A DNA stretch of 64,000 nt, from NCBI GenBank assembly GCA_019096155.1, contig JAHCVI010000005.1, positions 1,622,468 through 1,686,467 of the forward strand, read 5' to 3'. The notes under the pieces were generated by a model. It was given only the letters and a program-made list of their open reading frames with translations. It was not told where the DNA came from and did not search any database. This document shows, one piece after another, positions 19,807 through 31,386 of the stretch. Position 1 is the stretch's first letter; each line of letters begins with the position of its first letter. This stretch comes from Staphylotrichum longicolle. Taxonomy: Eukaryota > Ascomycota > Sordariomycetes > Sordariales > Chaetomiaceae. The position numbers and the translations under genes are program-made.

Positions 19807-22663
19807 ATGGACGAAAAGAGTGGCCTTCCCTCATACCAGGCTGTCGCGGAGCCCCCGCGATGGCGCCGACACAAGCCCCGCAGAGCGAGGACGCTGCGCT
19901 TCTTGGCACTGGGCTGCCTGTGTTTCATCGCGTTTGCGCAGTGGAAGCAGTTGGCGCGGCCTGCAGCCTCTGTGCCGCCCTCAAACGCCGAACTCACGCT
20001 ACACGGCCTCTCGGCCAAGAGACTGCAGGCCGATCTTGCCACGTGTGAGAAGCTGCGCAAGAAGCCGCAGGATCCAATTGGCGCCGGACGGGACCGGAAC
20101 GCGCGGTACATCGACGGCCACGCCCCGACGCTCATCAAGAATGCCACTGTTTGGGTCGGCGAACCAGCCAAGGGGACTTCCCCGGAAGCTGCACGCAAGG
20201 GATCCGGCTTCCGCTGGACCACCTCCGACGTTTACCTGGAGCATGGTCTCATCAAGCGTGTCGAGTCTTCGATCGCCCTGTCATCCGTTTCCGGAGACAC
20301 TCTCGTGTTTGACGCGCGCGGACGCCCGCTGACAGCCGGCATCATCGACATGCACAGCCATGCCGGCGTCGGCTCGCTCCCCGGGCTGGAAGGGTGGGAG
20401 GACAGCAACGAGATGGCTTCCGACATCACGCCATATGTCCGCTCCATCGACGGCCTGCTGCCCTCCGATCCCCAGATCCAGGTCATCAAGTCCGGCGGCG
20501 TCACCACGAGCCTGATCCTGCCCGGGTCCGCCAACAACATGGGCGGCGAGGCGTATGTGATCAAGCATGCAGTGGGCAAGGCAGACGGACGCAACGAGAC
20601 CAGCGCCGCGGACATGCTGGCTGACCCCGACCGTAACTGGCGCTTCATGAAGATGGCGTGCGGCGAGAACCCCAAGAACGTCTACGGCAAACCAGGCAAG
20701 CAAGGGCCGACCAGCCGCATGGGCGAGAGCTGGGAGTTCCGTCATGCATTTGAGCAGGCAACAAAGCTGGTACAAGAGCAAGACGACTGGTGTGACGCTG
20801 CTGCCTCTGGCGTCCACCACATGAAGTCCTACCTGCCACAGGAAATCCGCTGGGAGTCGCTCGGAGCCTTGTTGCGGGATCAGATCCGGCTCAACACGCA
20901 CTGCTACACTATCCCAGACCTGGAGGCCTTTGTTGACCACACCAACGAATTTAAGTTCAAGGTCCGCGCATTCCACCATGCTCATCAGACCTACTTGGTC
21001 CCGGAGGTAAGCCATCGTTCAAAACCCTGAGAGGGCCTCAACATCCTCACACACCTGTCAGATTCTCAAACGCGCCTACGGCGGAGTACCTCCTGCCAGT
21101 GCCCTCTTTCCCGATACCATGTGGTACAAGGTCGAGGCAAACACGGCGTCTGAGTACGCTGGCAAGATACTGTACGACAACGGCCTCACGCCAGTCTACG
21201 TGAGCGACAACCCTGTCTTGAATGCACAGCACGTGGTTTTTGAGGCTGCCAAAGGTTACAAGTACGGCTTGCCCTACCATGCCGCCTTGGCTTCCGTGAC
21301 CACTGCTCCCGCTGAGCTGCTTGGGTTCGGCAACAGACTAGGCAAGGTGAAGCCGGGATATGATGCCGATATTGTCGTGTGGGACAGCGACCCGCTCAGC
21401 GTGGGTGCCACGCCCGTGCAAGTCTGGATCGACGGGACTGCGCAGTTTGAGGACCCAGTGGAACTGAAGAAGCCCGTTGCCGAGTTGATCGTCCCCGACG
21501 AGAGCCTCGCCAAGCTTCCTGAGGGCCCCATGCCGATGGATGAGGTGGTTTTCACTGGCGTCTCAAGGGTTCTACTCAACAACGAGGTCCACGGTCTGTC
21601 GTCTAGCAACGCTGTGGTGGTCTCCAAGGGCAAGATAACGTGCATTGGAGCTTGCGAGTCCGAACTGCGCGCCGCCTCCAAGGCCAAAACCCGCATCATC
21701 AACCTCCGCAACGGCCACCTCACCGAGTCCTTCACCGTCTTCGGCTCCAAAATTGGCCTCAACGCTATCGACGCCGAAGACGACACCGACAACGGCCCCA
21801 GCGGTACAGCCTTCACGCGCGCCGAAGACGGCCTCGCCCTCGACACCTTCAAGACCAACGGCTCGTACACCTACGGCGTCACCAAAGCCATCTCCGCCCC
21901 GAGACTCTCCTCCCTCGCCTCCCACCACGGCACCAGCGTCGGCTTCCTCACCGGCGCTCGCACCCCCCTCGCCCCGCACGCCGTCTTTGCCTCGGACGCA
22001 GCCGTGCACTACACGCTCGACCTCTCCGCCAAAGCGCACCCCGACACGCCGTCCCTCTCCGCCGCCATCGCCACCCTCCGCCGCAAACTCCTCCACGCTC
22101 ACACCTCGCCCCCCACAAACCAAACCGACCCCTACTCCGAGCCCGCCTATCTCCACCGCGTCGTCAACGGCTCCCTCGCCCTCGCCCTGACCGTCCACAG
22201 CGCCGACACCATCTCCGCCATCCTGAAACTCAAAGCAACCATCGAGTCGACCACGCACACCCCGCTCCGCCTGATCCTCCTCGGCGCCGCCGAAGCCCAC
22301 CTCCTCGCCCCCGACCTCGCCGCCGCCAACGTCAGCGTCGTCCTCGCCCCGGCATTCTCCTACGCCACCACCTGGGACCAGCGCCGGGCGCTGACCGGCG
22401 CGCCGCTCACGAACGGCACGGGCGTGGATAAGCTGCTCGAGGCCGGGGTCGTGACGGCGCTCGGGACGGGCGAGGACTGGAGCGTGCGGGAGCTGGGCCT
22501 GCTCGCGGGGACGGTGTGGCGGAACGGCGAGGGGCGGGTGGATGAGCGGGGCGCGCTCGCGTTGGTCGGGCGGAGGGTGTATGAGATGCTGCCCGGGGTG
22601 GAGGAGCCCGAGGGGCATTTTGTGGTGTGGGAGGGGAGTCCGTTGGAGGTGGGGGCAGGGTGA
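19807..22663 (+). CDS. Membrane-anchored amidohydrolase (metallo-dependent hydrolase family)
   Basis: Two exons (19807-21006 and 21062-22663; 55-nt intron with donor GTAAGC) give 933 aa. The N-terminus (MDEKSGLPSYQAVAEPP) is cytosolic, then a basic stop-transfer and one helix (~34-50, RFLALGCLCFIAFAQW), so a type II membrane protein. The large domain is amidohydrolase-like: the TAGIIDMHSHAGVG metal motif (His at ~183 and 185), LNTHCYTIPDLEAF, FHHAHQTYLVPE, and the C-terminal LGKVKPGYDADIVVWDSDPL that closes the small beta domain in imidazolonepropionase/N-acyl-amidohydrolase proteins. A second, more divergent region fills the C-terminal third. Substrate is unknown. An in-frame ATG at 19729 would add 26 residues. 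A TATA-like TATATATAAG lies at about 19634. Confidence 0.88.
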
Positions 22664-23479
22664 AGGGGGGGTGGGGGGAGGGGGTGGGTTGATGTTTGGG
22701 TTTAGGATCGGAGGGGGAGATTGTGTGTACCTTATGTACCTAGGTATGATCCAAGGTTATGTTGAACAAGTGTGAACCTACTCACATAGCCAAACACCTC
22801 ACCATACCCAGTCTTGGACTCTGACCAGAAGGGGAGAATGTCCCGAAATAGGGGATGAAGCAGCTTCATCAAGCTGCAGCTCGTGACGTCTCTAGGAGGG
22901 TTTCTTACGCATAAAGAGGATCACTGGCCCTCTGGTCAGTGATAAATGAGTCTGGACCTTTGTCCCGGAACCTGTGAAAAGGCAAGAAGTCTTCGTGTTT
23001 GGTATTAAGGAAAGGCACCTCCGTGCCGCCTTGCCCCTGAACTCTGGTTCGGGGCCGGCCCAAGTCTTAAATACAGGTCCCTGGGTCAGAAGCCCCCCTG
23101 AAATTCAGGCGCAATGAAAAGAAAAATGAAACAAGGCCTCTCTCTGGTCAGTGGGGCCTTCAGGGAACGGGTGCTTTTCACCCTCGACCGGCGACCTCAA
23201 TATATTTACTCGACTCTCCTATGCCTATAGTAGCATAGTAAAGACCTCGTTCTACTCCGCTTTGTTATCTTGGACCGAAGGATCAGGCCACTGCTACATT
23301 TCATCTCTACGGCTAGAGGCAGTACGATATAGACTCTAGGACCGATAGTAAAGGACTCAAGTAGGCTTCGGCTAGTTAGATTCTATACCCTTATAACTAC
23401 TATCGTCACGATAACTATAAAGGGAGTTGACACTAAGGATCGGTGACTTGAAGTTGAGGAATCTGGATCTAATATACAT
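22664..23479. other. Intergenic with AT-rich, TpA-rich island
   Basis: No gene. From about 23190 to 23450 the sequence becomes TA-dinucleotide-rich and CpA-poor with no open frame, the look of old RIP-mutated repeat DNA. The palindrome TACCTAGGTA sits at 22737-22746. Confidence 0.5.
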
Positions 23480-25575
23480 CTACTGCGCCACGCACAGAAC
23501 CTGCCCGATGTTCAAGTCGCAGTTCGCATTCACCTTGGGGTTCAGCTGGCGGAACCTGGCCTCGGTCAGACCTTGGGCGTCCCATATCTTGGAGCACCAA
23601 TCGCCCGACACGACGCGATACGTCCTAGTGCACGCACCGCCCGTTGCCGGACCGGGAGCGACGCAGACCATCTGGCCGATGTTGAGCGCGCACGAGGCGC
23701 CGATGCTGGGGTTCAGCTCCCGGAACTGCGACTCGTTGAGCCCGTATGCTTCCCAGATGTTGGCGCACCAGTCGCCCGAGACGACGGTGTATTGGAAGGC
23801 GCAGGGTACGCCTGTTGGGGTGGTGCTTTGAGTCGACGAAGGCGTGGTAGAAGTGGACGTTGACCGCACTGTCGTCGTCGACGTTGTCGTCGTTGCCCTC
23901 GTCGTCGCCGTCGTCGCCGTCGCCCTCGTCGTGGTGCTGGACGGCGCCGCTGGGCCGCGGATGCAGTACGCGATGCCCAACTCCAGGTTTGAACAGTCCG
24001 CCTTGAGGTTCGCGTTCCATGCCACCAGCTGCTGCATGGTGACGCCCTCGCTTTGCTGCAGGCCAAAGCACGTGTCGTCTGCCACCACGACGTGCCACTT
24101 GTAGCACGCGCCCGTGGTGCCCGTCTGCGTGGGGCCTGGCGGCGCCACCGTCTGCGAGGACGTCGGGTTCGGCCCGTCGACGCCCGTGGCGTTCCAACCG
24201 GCGACGGGCCGCACGCAGTACCACAGGTCTGGCACCAGGTTGAAGCAGTCGGCGTCGATGGAGGGGTTGATGGCCTTGAAGAGCTCGACGCGCACGTGCG
24301 AGGATAGCGAGATGCGGTTGCACGTGTCGGCCACCTGGACCTTGTAGTACCGGCCGCAGTTGGGCGTGGTGAGGAAGGGCGTGGGGCCCGGCGGCGGGAC
24401 CGCTTCCAGCGCGTACTCGCCCTCATCCTGCTGGCCGGCGCCCGGGAGGACGGTGGCGTTGTACGCGCCGTCGGGGGAGGTCACGCAGACGACGGCGCCG
24501 GTGGCGTTGACGAGGTTGCCGCAGTTGGTGGTCACGGAAGGGTTGTAGGCGGCGAACTGGGCGAGCGTGATGTTGTAGTGCGCGCTGACGCCATAGCAGT
24601 CGTCGCCCACGTCCATGGCATAGGTCTGGCACGTCTTGGGCAGGCACAGCGTGGCGCCCACCATGGCGTTGTTGGCCAGGGCGCTGCAGTCGGCGTACAG
24701 GTTGTTGATGGACGCCAGCGTGCCCTCGGCCACGGACTTGGCCACGGCGATGGAGCGGCACGTGTCGCCGGCCTTGACGGTGTAGTTCTGCCCGGACGCA
24801 CACACAAAGGGCGGGATGTTGGTAGCGTTTACGCCGTTAGGGAACGAGTCTGCCGGCGGCTGGGATGGCGTCGTGGAAAGCGCCACCTGGCAGCGGGCGG
24901 TGACGTTTTGGTACGTGCTTACCATGGCGTCGGTATAGCCCAAGAAGGCCGACTTGGAGACGGTCTGCAGGTAGGAGAGCTGGCAGGAGGAGCAGAGCAC
25001 CGCATTTGGGAGTTTCAAGAGGTCAACGTCGGCGAGGTTGGCCTTTTTGTCGCGCAGCCAGTCTGTTGGTACGTATTAGTCAAGTGGTTGACTCTTCACG
25101 GTCAGTACTAGATGGGGACAGTCTTACCAACGCAGTACTGTCCAGTCGACGGGTCCTTGGCACAGACAATGTCGAAATACTCAGATATGAGGTCGCCTCG
25201 CCACGAGTTCGGGTACCCATCAAAGGCAGACGTCGTCCCGCAGGCGCTGAGGACACCAGCACGGTACGCCACTAGCGAAGCGTTACAGCCCGCGGCGCAC
25301 AGCCCAGCGTCGGTCGGAGCCGAGTAGTATCCCGCAGCCGACTCCAGCTGTAGATCCGCGCTACACGACGTGATGGTCTTGTTGAGGGCGACCTTGCACG
25401 CGTCGGAGATGGGCGACGAGTTGCCGAACCCCTCCTGGGCGTCAATGGGGTTGCCAAAGGAGCCGTCGCGCAGCGGATAGGGGAAGGGAATGATGTCGGC
25501 CGCAGTGGTCACGACAACGGATGCCAGGAGAAGGAACATCAACCTCCCAAGGGAGGAAGACTTAGCTTGATGCAT
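23480..25575 (-). CDS. Secreted protein with six LysM domains
   Basis: Two exons (25575-25128 and 25062-23480; 65-nt intron with donor GTAAGA and branch CTGAC) give 676 aa. A signal peptide (about residues 1-25, ending VVVTTAAD) is followed by a Cys-rich N-terminal region and six LysM carbohydrate-binding modules: ~243-290 (YTVKAGDTC), 295-343, 386-434 (YKVQVADTC), 470-517, then a Thr/Ser linker (520-565), and 573-617 and 630-674 (both VVSGDWC). The last two are near duplicates. LysM binds chitin oligomers. The gene is head-to-head with a GH18 chitinase, an arrangement reported for subgroup-C chitinases and LysM proteins in other fungi. Likely roles are protecting own wall chitin or targeting the chitinase. 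An upstream ATG at 25602 is possible. Confidence 0.93.
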
Positions 25576-26400
25576 CTTGGCGTGCTTGGAACTGTGTAGC
25601 AAGCAAAGTTCAACAAGACAGAATAGGAAGATGCCCTTTGAGGAACTGGACGTCCGTAAAGGAGTATTTTAGGTGGGAGTGGCGCCTTGATATAGTGTAA
25701 GCATAAGGTATGCTCGCGTGGTCCTCGGGAATAGAGACTTACCCAGCCTGCCTTGGGAAGCAATACTTTCCGAATCATCTTTTCGTAAGTCCAAGACCAG
25801 ATGCCCGCGACTCCATTGCTTGTCCTTTATTGATTTAGAAGTAGGCATTGCGGGACAACTACTGTACCTACACAAATCTTATCTGCGCATGGAATGCAAC
25901 ACCATATGGCTCCACCCGTGAGCAAAGGAAATGGTGATGTTGCACTGACCCACCATGTGAGGGTATGCGATTACTCATGAGGGGATGCGATTACTCAGGG
26001 CGTCGGCCAGGCAGCCACGATGCAACACCTCGGTAGAAACTAGTGCTCATGTAAGACTAGAAAATTGAAGAATTTCATGTGCATTCACATACAACGCCTG
26101 GGTGGAAACCCCTGAGGTTTGCAGACATTTCGGCCGAGCGCTCGCCGGTGCTTTCTTGGCATCTTGTAACTACCTTATTGCAGGATAATAGGGGTAACGC
26201 TGCCTCGCCAGATGCGGCAACTTACATGGGGATGCCCTGCGGTCGGAGTGAGGCTACCGAGGTGATGTTACCTGGATCTCTTATCAGGTTTATCATGAAG
26301 TGTTCTGCTCCGTCATAAATGCTGCTTGACGGCAACTTCTCAGCTCCCAAGGGATCATCTCCAAGCCACACAACTCCCTACGACCTCACGCGCGGCATTG
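25576..26400. promoter_or_regulatory. Shared divergent promoter of LysM and chitinase genes
   Basis: An 825-bp region between head-to-head chitin-related genes. It contains a direct repeat of a GGATGCGATTACTCA-like phrase (around 25955-25997, two near copies about 24 bp apart). Joint regulation is inferred from the arrangement. Confidence 0.5.
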
Positions 26401-29400
26401 ATGTCCAACATGTCTTGGGCAATGCCTCCCCCGTGGAGATCCAACCTGCACCTCCTCGCAGCCTCTCTGTTTGTCTTCTTCCTCTTCGTTCACGGCGTCA
26501 CCGCCGCAGACCCGGACTACACCTGCGCGGCTGACCGGCCCTGCGCGCTAGGATGCTGCGGCAAGGAAGGCTACTGCGGCATGGGCCCAGGTAGGTCATC
26601 GCTGGAGAGTCGACAGGAAGACAGAAAGACCTAGCCTAACTATCTCCCCAGAATACTGCGGACCCGGCAAGTGCATCAACTCATGCGACGCCAAGGCCGA
26701 GTGCGATCCGGGCGGCTGGGGCGCGCAGTACGTCCAGAGCACCAGCTGCCCGCTCAACGTCTGCTGTTCCAAGCACGGCTTCTGTGGAACGACCCCGGAA
26801 TTTTGCGGCAACACCGTCATTCCCAACCCGAGCTGCTCCAAGAGCGGTGGCTCGGCGTCCCAGCGCACCATTGCCTACTACGAGGGCTGGGGCGTTACGC
26901 GGCCCTGCGACGCCATGATCCCCGAGGCCATTCCGGCGCTGGCGTACTCGCACGTCAACTTCGCCTTCGCCTCTGTGGACCCAGTCACCTTTAGCGTGGT
27001 TGCGTCCAGCAGCGGCGATCTCGAGCTGATGAGGCGGCTGACGGGACTGAAAGCCCTCTATCCCCATCTCAAGGTGTGGATTTCCATCGGCGGCTGGTCG
27101 TTTAACGACCCGGACCAGCCGACGGCCTGGACCTTCTCGGACCTGGCGGGCTCGGCGGCGAATCAACGCAAGTTCTTCGACTCGCTCATCTCCTTTATGA
27201 GCTTCTACGGTTTTGACGGCGTCGACATTGATTGGGAGTACCCCGTTGCGCCAGAGCGATCCGGCCGCCCGGCGGATTTCCAGAACTTCCCGGTGATGCT
27301 GCAGAACCTGCGGAATGCCTTCAACGCGGCCGGGAAATCGTGGGGCATAACCATCACGCTGCCCAGCTCGTTCTTTTATCTGCAGCGATTCGACATTGTC
27401 AAGTTGGAGAAGACGGTAGACTGGTTCAACATCATGTGTACGTACCCTATACTCCCGCACATGTTGACTACCTATACGCACTACGTTGACTGCCCCCCCG
27501 ACTTACACTTGATTTGGTCTCCCTTCCATGTGTTTGGCGCAAATCTGACGAACTCACAGCGTATGATCTACATGGAACTTGGGATGCCACGAGCAAATGG
27601 ACAGGACGTAAGTAGCCCTTGTTCACAACTCCTCCAAACTCGGATTGCAACTTCAGAGCTGACCAAGATCAACAGCGTACGTCGGGGCCCACACGAATCT
27701 CACAGAAATCGACGCAGCTCTCAAGCTCTTGTGGCGTAACAAGATCAACCCCAAGAATGTTGTGCTCGGCATTGGCTTCTACGGACGCAGCTTCACGCTG
27801 GCCGACCCATCCTGCAACCACGCCGGGTGCCGCTTCACAGAGGGTGCGCCGGCGGGCCCCTGTACCGGATCCGTCGGGACTCTGTCCTTCGGCGAGATCC
27901 AACGCCTCATTGCCAACGGCGCCCAGCCGCGGCTCGACTCCGCAGCCGGCGTCCAGACGCTCACCTACGGGCCCGGCGGCAAATACTGGGTCTCGTTCGA
28001 CGATGCCACCACCATCCAGATGAAGCTCGACTACGCGAACAGCGTCTGTCTCGGCGGCACCATGGTGTGGGCGGTGGGGCTCGACGACGCAAAAGCCTCG
28101 GCATCCAAGGCGCTGAGTGGCAAGTCCAACACCGGCGGCAGCGCGCCCATCCCGGGCCTCAACCTGAATATTGTGATTCGCGATCCCATCGGCGAGTGCC
28201 GCTGGACGTCGTGCAACGCGGACTTCAGCACAGATGGGGCCTGCCCCAGCGGATACTCCTCGGCTGTCAAGGTTCTGGACGGGTGTCCTCAGCCCACCTC
28301 CGGCTTTGGCAACCATCGCACGCTTTGTTGCCCCAAGAACGATATGCCGACGTGCGAGAGGCCTCGGTTCGCCAGCGATTCCACCAACAACAGGTGCCAA
28401 CAGTTCGTAGCTTCAGCTCCTCGTTGTTTTCCTTAACATGTCACTGACCCACACAACGCAGATTGCCTTGCAATGGCGGCTATCAGCTCCTAGCCACCAC
28501 GCAGTTCCCCTCCAACGAACCTAACAAGCCCTGCCAGGACGGTGGCGCCGTCAGCATCTGCTGCACCAACAAGCAGTCCACGGCCGCGCTGGCCCACAGT
28601 GAGTGCACGTGGACCGGGTGCGGAGGATCCTGCCCGGCCGACAAGAATGTGCCGCTCACATCCTCGCTGCGCGGCGACGGCGGCCAGGCGCCCTGCCCGG
28701 CCAACCAGCGCAGGACCCTCTGCTGCCCGCCGAGCGGCATCAAGGGCAGCTTCGACAAGAACAAGTGCAGTTGGTTCTCCAACGCCTTCCATGGCACCTG
28801 TACCCCGGGATGTCCCGAGGGCAAGATCTCGGTTGCCATCGACTCGGCCGGTCCTGGCTGTGCTCGTGGCTTTGGTTCCTTCTGCGTAAGTAGATATTCC
28901 CGTCATAAAAGCCCCGTTCTTGCTGTTGCTGTACGCTGACTGTGGCCCTGCACAGTGCGATCCCCCGTCCACGCTGACGCCGCGAGACATCTGGGGCGCA
29001 GACTCAAGCGGCTTTGAGTTCACGGTCGACCGGTTCGTTAACAATGGCGTATGTACCGTGTATCAAGGCCCCTTCAAGCGCGACCTTTCCAGCCGAGACG
29101 AGCTCGTTCAAACGTTGAATGCGACCTTTGTTCTGGGAGAACGGGCCCTGGGAGGAGATTCAAAGGGCTTTTCGACGCGTGACATGGCTTGGTATCTAGT
29201 CCCGCTGCTCTACGACTGGGCATACACCTACAGCGAGAGAAGCTACCTCGAGCCACTCAGAAGCTACTGGAACAGCCGTACGGCGGGTCGGTATCCCTCG
29301 TTCGATTCGCTGGCCTCGCAAGTGGACGGCAACAACTACGACGGCCGAGACGCGGTGGACCGCATCGATGATAGTCTCTGCGGTGGCATCCAGGCCCAGG

Positions 29401-30419
29401 AAACCATCAACCTGAGCCAGCAGATCACCAAGAAGCTGTGCGAGGACACCGAGGATGCCGGGTCCGACGACCCGTGGTTTAAGAAGCGAGACCTGGATGA
29501 GCCGCTCAACCTCACCGTCACTTCCGAAGTGGGCGGCAAGTTGACAAAGCGCACGTTTGCCGTCAACTTGGATGCAAGAGACTCTGGACAGACCACGCAC
29601 CCTGCCAACACCGGAGACGCCATCGAGCTGCTGGGTAACGACCTGCTTCGGTTGGAGTACTACAGATGGTTCAGATACAACCAGAACGAAGTTGAACTCG
29701 AAGGTATGTCTGCATCTCCGTTTCAATTGGTAAGGTAGCTTAAGCTGACGGGTCACTTCAAAGTCGTGTACGTGGCCGGCCAGGATCCCAACAACCTATA
29801 CTGGACAGCCCGCAACCCGGGCGCGAGTGCCGCCCAGGAACGGTTCGTGGTGCTCCACGTGCACTTCCGCCGCGGCCGCACGATAGGGTCCAACCTCGCG
29901 CCGTCGCAGATGAACGTCCGACACGGCCAGACCATCGTCCGCTCTGTCCAAGGCGCCGCGCGCCCGGGCCGGTACCGGGTGCAGATGGTGCCGGCCGACG
30001 CCAACCACGGAGCCGTCGTGTGCGACTGCCCCCAGGGTCTTACGGGCCTCAATGTGCAGGCGACGGCCAATGGCGCGCCGGGCGGGGCGATCGTGGTCGG
30101 CGACCCAGGTGGCAACATTGCGCGGCTGGTCGACGACCTGTACGGCCTGGGCAACAACCCGACCAACAACCTGTTCCGGCAGCCCAACGCCTACCATTAC
30201 CCCAACGGCGGGTTGGGTACCCAACAGGCGCAGGACCCGTCGACCTTCATGCCCAACCCCCAGAGCGGCCAGGGCCGTGCGCTGTTCACGGGGGCAACCT
30301 GGGACAACACGCAGCCGTACACTGAGTCTTTCTCGTATGCGGCGGACGGCTCGCTGTATGACCCCTTTACACAGCATGGTGGGGACATTGTGAACACTCC
30401 TGGTTTCTATCAGCCATAA
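26401..30419 (+). CDS. CBM18-GH18 chitinase, subgroup C (killer-toxin-alpha-like)
   Basis: Seven exons: 26401-26590, 26652-27437, 27560-27607, 27676-28393, 28462-28885, 28956-29703, 29764-30419. Together they encode 1189 aa. A signal peptide (to about residue 39, GVTAAD) precedes two hevein-like chitin-binding segments (GCCGKEGYCGMGPEYCG and VCCSKHGFCGTTPEFCG). The GH18 barrel follows: ISIGGWSF, and catalytic DGVDIDWE at 252-259 with Glu259 as acid. Then SYDLHGTWD and LGIGFYGRSF (both recovered only after splicing), and MVWAVGLDD. A long C-terminal region has Cys-rich blocks (TLCCP, SICCTNKQ) and an asparagine-rich end. This matches large fungal subgroup-C chitinases, related to the alpha subunit of yeast zymocin. 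It probably attacks chitin of self or rival hyphae. It is divergent from the LysM gene. Confidence 0.95.
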
Positions 30420-30429
30420 ACAGTGTAAT

Positions 30430-30790
30430 TGTTTCTTGAAATGTCATTTGAGTAGATAAATACAAGTAGTGGTCTCGAATGGGTATATAAACCCTCCTCG
30501 GTCTGGTACAAGACGGTGGGGATGGTGAAACTACCTTAATCTTTCGCTCGGCCAGCCAGCGCAGCGGGACGCATTCCATTGTAGCGGCTATCCTGTCCTG
30601 GGCCAGCTTGACCTTGAGGAACGCGTCGCCGAAGCTCCAGACCGCCGAGGCGTCCCCGGCATCGTGCACCAGATGCACATGGGTGTCAGCAGGAAGTGCT
30701 CTGGCTGTAGACCGCGACGACGGCGCCTCTTCGAGGGTGTAGTACCAGCCGCCGTAGTTGTCCCTTCACAGCCATTCCCATCAAGCCCCT
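30430..30790 (-). pseudogene. Phosphotransferase (APH-like) gene remnant
   Basis: On the minus strand, one frame reads GGWYYTLEEAPS, then HVHLVHDAGDASAVWSFGD, AFLKVKL and LRWLAERKIK. This matches the N-terminal lobe of fungal aminoglycoside-phosphotransferase-fold kinases. Just below, FTIPTVLYQTEEG appears in a shifted frame. The remaining kinase core (HGDL, DxD) is missing and the sequence runs into the 3' end of the chitinase. I read it as a truncated, frameshifted relic. Confidence 0.5.
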
Positions 30791-30799
30791 TCGAGGAAC

Positions 30800-31386
30800 T
30801 CGTGACCAGTTTGGCGGTATCTATGTGTGTATTATTTGGCAGCTCGGGATCGATGAGACGATGCTCTAACAAGTCCGCCTATGCTGGCGAGTGTGGGCGA
30901 GCTAGGACAACGGGACTTTGGGACAAAGGAACTATCATATACATATACTAGCTAGCGAGTCATTCGTTGAAAGAGTTTGGGAGCTTCCTTGAAAAGCAAT
31001 TATAGTTTAGACTTTACTAGTTTATTGAGACTAGATTAGAGTATCTTATTATAGACGCTTTAGCTCGACCGAATCCCTATACTTGACTACCTGGGATATA
31101 CCTCAAGGACCCTTTCAGAAATGAGGCAGCACAAACGATTCGTTACACTATAGTATCATTTGCGATTATCAGAATGATATTATCTACTTTAACTAGTTTA
31201 ACTATATTACTAAATAAATATATTATTCCTATGCCGAGAAACCTCTAGGCGCGCCGGTCCTTCATAGGGTTATTCTAGGCGCCTGTTCCTCGGAACCCTC
31301 TATGAATCCTCACCTATGGCGTTCCAACCACAAACCCACCTCCCTCCTTTACTATGCACGCTTCACCAAGGAACTCTAGGCTAGGC
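30800..31386. other. AT-rich RIP-like island
   Basis: From about 30940 to 31250 the sequence is strongly AT- and TpA-rich, without open frames, as expected of repeat-induced point-mutated DNA. Together with the island at 23190-23450 it brackets the chitin module. Confidence 0.5.

Noticed and set aside
21572..22618. 348-codon minus-strand frame over the amidohydrolase
   Set aside because: Shadow frame in GC-rich coding DNA, full of Gly/Glu/Val repeats.
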